Below, piece after piece: positions 62,566 to 64,000 of a stretch of 64,000 nucleotides of DNA (positions are counted from its first letter, which is position 1; each line of letters starts with the position of its first letter). Both the position numbers and the translations under genes were made by a program. The notes under the pieces are model-generated. The model saw only the letters and a program-made list of their open reading frames with translations, was not told the origin of the DNA and ran no database searches. The stretch covers positions 1 through 64,000 of the forward strand of contig NZ_JANDMF010000022.1 of the NCBI RefSeq assembly GCF_031626875.1. The letters are read 5' to 3'. This DNA is from Clostridium sp031626875 (GTDB taxonomy: Bacteria > Bacillota > Clostridia > Clostridiales > Clostridiaceae).

Positions 62566-64000
62566 ATGAATATAAATAAAGAACTTATAAATTTAAACGT
62601 TTCTTCAACTTTAAAACTTTCTGTATTTTCAATTGAAAACTTAAACATGTATTGGCATAACGGTATAGAACTAATATATGTGTTATCTGGTTTTGTCAAA
62701 GTTCAATGTGGTAATATACAATATAAATTACATGAAGATGATATTATTCTTATAAATACTTTTGAATTGCATTCATTATCAGGTACTGAATGTAAAATAT
62801 TATCATTAAAAATTAATATTTCTACATTTGAAGCTGAAATTTCTCGCTTTGCTCAAAAAAGATTTAATTGTAATTCATCCCTAGAAACAGATAAAAATAG
62901 ATTTATACCACTAAAACGTCTTCTTGCTTTATTAGTTAAAGCTAATATCAATCCTAATTGTGATATTGAACTTTTAAATAAATCATATATTTATGAATTA
63001 TTATATATATTAGCTACCAACTTTAAAGTTGAAGAAATTAACACTTCTAATGATATAGACAAAAATTCAGAAAGAATAAAGAATATGCTAAATTATATAA
63101 GTGAAAATTATAGAGAAAAAATCTCATTAAATGACTTAGCCGATAAATTCTTTTTGTCAATTCCATATATCTCAAGAATATTTAAAGAATTTACAAGTCT
63201 TAACTTTAGTGAATATTTGATGGAAGTTAGACTTTCTCATGCAGAAAGAGATTTAAGTAACCTTAATTTGAAAATTGAATATATTGCAGAAAAAAATGGT
63301 TTTTCTAATACCCGTTCATTTGTTTCTGCATTTAGAAACAAACATGGTTGCCTACCAAGTAAATATCGAAAAATAATAGATAGACATGATTCTATTACTG
63401 AAAAAGGAATAACTGAAAATATAAATTATTTTGATTTACAACATAACACATCTTTTAGACATTTAGTAATTTATCTAAAACAAGATTCTATTATCTCAAA
63501 TGAAAATAATTCTAACACTAAAATTTGTGAAATAAATCCAATTAACACTTCATTAAATGGAGTTCCTTTGGAGCATACTTTTAAAAATCTTGCTTGTATT
63601 GGAAAAGCAAAACATGTATTACTTTCTGAGAATCAAAAAATACTTCAAGAGCTTCAAAAAGATATTGGATTCAAATACATAAGATTTCATGGATTGCTTG
63701 ATGATGAAATGATGTTTTATTCAGAAAATGAAAATGGTGATCCTGAACTTTGTTTTACTTATATTGATTCTATAATAGATTTTTTTCTATCTATTAACTT
63801 AAAACCTTTTATAGAACTTTCATTTATGCCAAAAGAGCTTGCAAAAGATCCTGCTCGTACAATGTTCTTTGTTAGTTCCATCATAAGTTTTCCTAAAAAT
63901 ATGAAAAAGTGGACTTATGCTATAAAACAACTTATCGAACACTTTATATCTCGTTATGGCAGAAAAGAAGTTGAATCTTGGCCTGTCTTCTTGTGGAATG
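62566..64000 (+). CDS. AraC-family regulator fused to a GH39-type domain, 3' end cut by the window
   Basis: ATG with GGAGG six nt before it; the frame is open for 478 codons to the window edge. Residues about 15-80 form a cupin-like sensor (MYWHNGIELIYVLSGFVKVQ), about 185-285 a double helix-turn-helix (SLNDLADKFFLSIPYISRIF, NGFSNTRSFVSAFR, GCLPSKYRK), and from about 330 a GH39 (beta-xylosidase-like) barrel starting HTFKNLACIGKA. The last residues read ESWPVFLWN, where GH39 proteins continue with the acid/base Glu of WNEP. Such fusions are sugar-sensing regulators in clostridia. Divergent from the reductase operon. Confidence 0.88.
   Translation, partial: MNINKELINLNVSSTLKLSVFSIENLNMYWHNGIELIYVLSGFVKVQCGNIQYKLHEDDIILINTFELHSLSGTECKILSLKINISTFEAEISRFAQKRFNCNSSLETDKNRFIPLKRLLALLVKANINPNCDIELLNKSYIYELLYILATNFKVEEINTSNDIDKNSERIKNMLNYISENYREKISLNDLADKFFLSIPYISRIFKEFTSLNFSEYLMEVRLSHAERDLSNLNLKIEYIAEKNGFSNTRSFVSAFRNKHGCLPSKYRKIIDRHDSITEKGITENINYFDLQHNTSFRHLVIYLKQDSIISNENNSNTKICEINPINTSLNGVPLEHTFKNLACIGKAKHVLLSENQKILQELQKDIGFKYIRFHGLLDDEMMFYSENENGDPELCFTYIDSIIDFFLSINLKPFIELSFMPKELAKDPARTMFFVSSIISFPKNMKKWTYAIKQLIEHFISRYGRKEVESWPVFLWN

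Noticed and set aside
1..64000. tRNA, rRNA, CRISPR arrays, insertion sequences or prophage
   Set aside because: I saw no tRNA-like cloverleaf, regular spacer array, transposase or phage structural gene while reading both strands.

Overview
The window looks like a chromosomal segment of an AT-rich (under about 30% G+C), anaerobic, plant-polymer-degrading Clostridium. Evidence for this: strong AGGAGG ribosome sites, several GTG/TTG starts, many Fe-S and flavin reductases, a secreted GH5 cellulase with CBM2 modules, and a pectin locus. The solventogenic C. beijerinckii / C. saccharobutylicum group fits by gene content, but species cannot be proved from the sequence alone. I see no rRNA, tRNA, CRISPR array, prophage or intact insertion sequence. 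Many listed starts were moved to the codon served by a ribosome site.

Layout. 0.1-2.3 kb: polar amino-acid ABC importer. 2.8-7.5 kb: branched-chain amino-acid importer livKHMGF behind a TTGCAA-17-TATAAT promoter. 7.9-10.1 kb: a lone PTS EIIC and its GntR/HutC regulator, with an inverted repeat over the EIIC promoter. 10.2-13.7 kb: PHP phosphatase, an unusual class I isoprenoid enzyme and a cytoplasmic GH13 amylase. 14-17.7 kb: lipoprotein, citrate synthase, an unknown membrane-anchored protein and a GNAT. 17.7-20.2 kb: vanY-vanR-vanS-like carboxypeptidase and two-component operon. 20.4-26.7 kb: a coupled operon dus - giant LRR protein - Fe-S aldo/keto reductase - decayed phosphoesterase. 27-30.3 kb: cellulase and an SPKTG-anchored surface protein.

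30.4-41.9 kb is a pectin / rhamnogalacturonan utilisation locus: PL9 lyase, CE12 and CE6 esterases, a deacetylase, a GPH symporter, a large GH2-like hydrolase and an AraC regulator. Two promoters in it carry the same 40-bp element, a 21-bp-period direct repeat set at an identical distance from each -10 box; one of them also has a cre site. 42-47 kb: heterodimeric ABC exporter with a divergent MerR regulator and a textbook 19-bp-spacer MerR promoter. 47-50.4 kb: a second two-component system divergent from DedA-pssA.

50.5-62.3 kb is the most interesting part. It holds an OYE/enoate-reductase-like flavoprotein, an OFA-family transporter, a PadR regulator, and a six-gene operon encoding a flavodoxin-like reductase, a FrdA-like flavoprotein, a NuoG-GltD fusion, a truncated NuoF-like Fe-S protein, a KdgT-like permease and a hydrolase of the 2,4-diacetylphloroglucinol hydrolase / phloretin hydrolase family. 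Rex-like redox boxes lie upstream of all three transcription units on the minus strand. I infer an NADH-linked anaerobic pathway that reduces and then cleaves a plant polyphenol or acylphloroglucinol. The window ends inside an AraC-GH39 fusion gene, just before its expected catalytic Glu.
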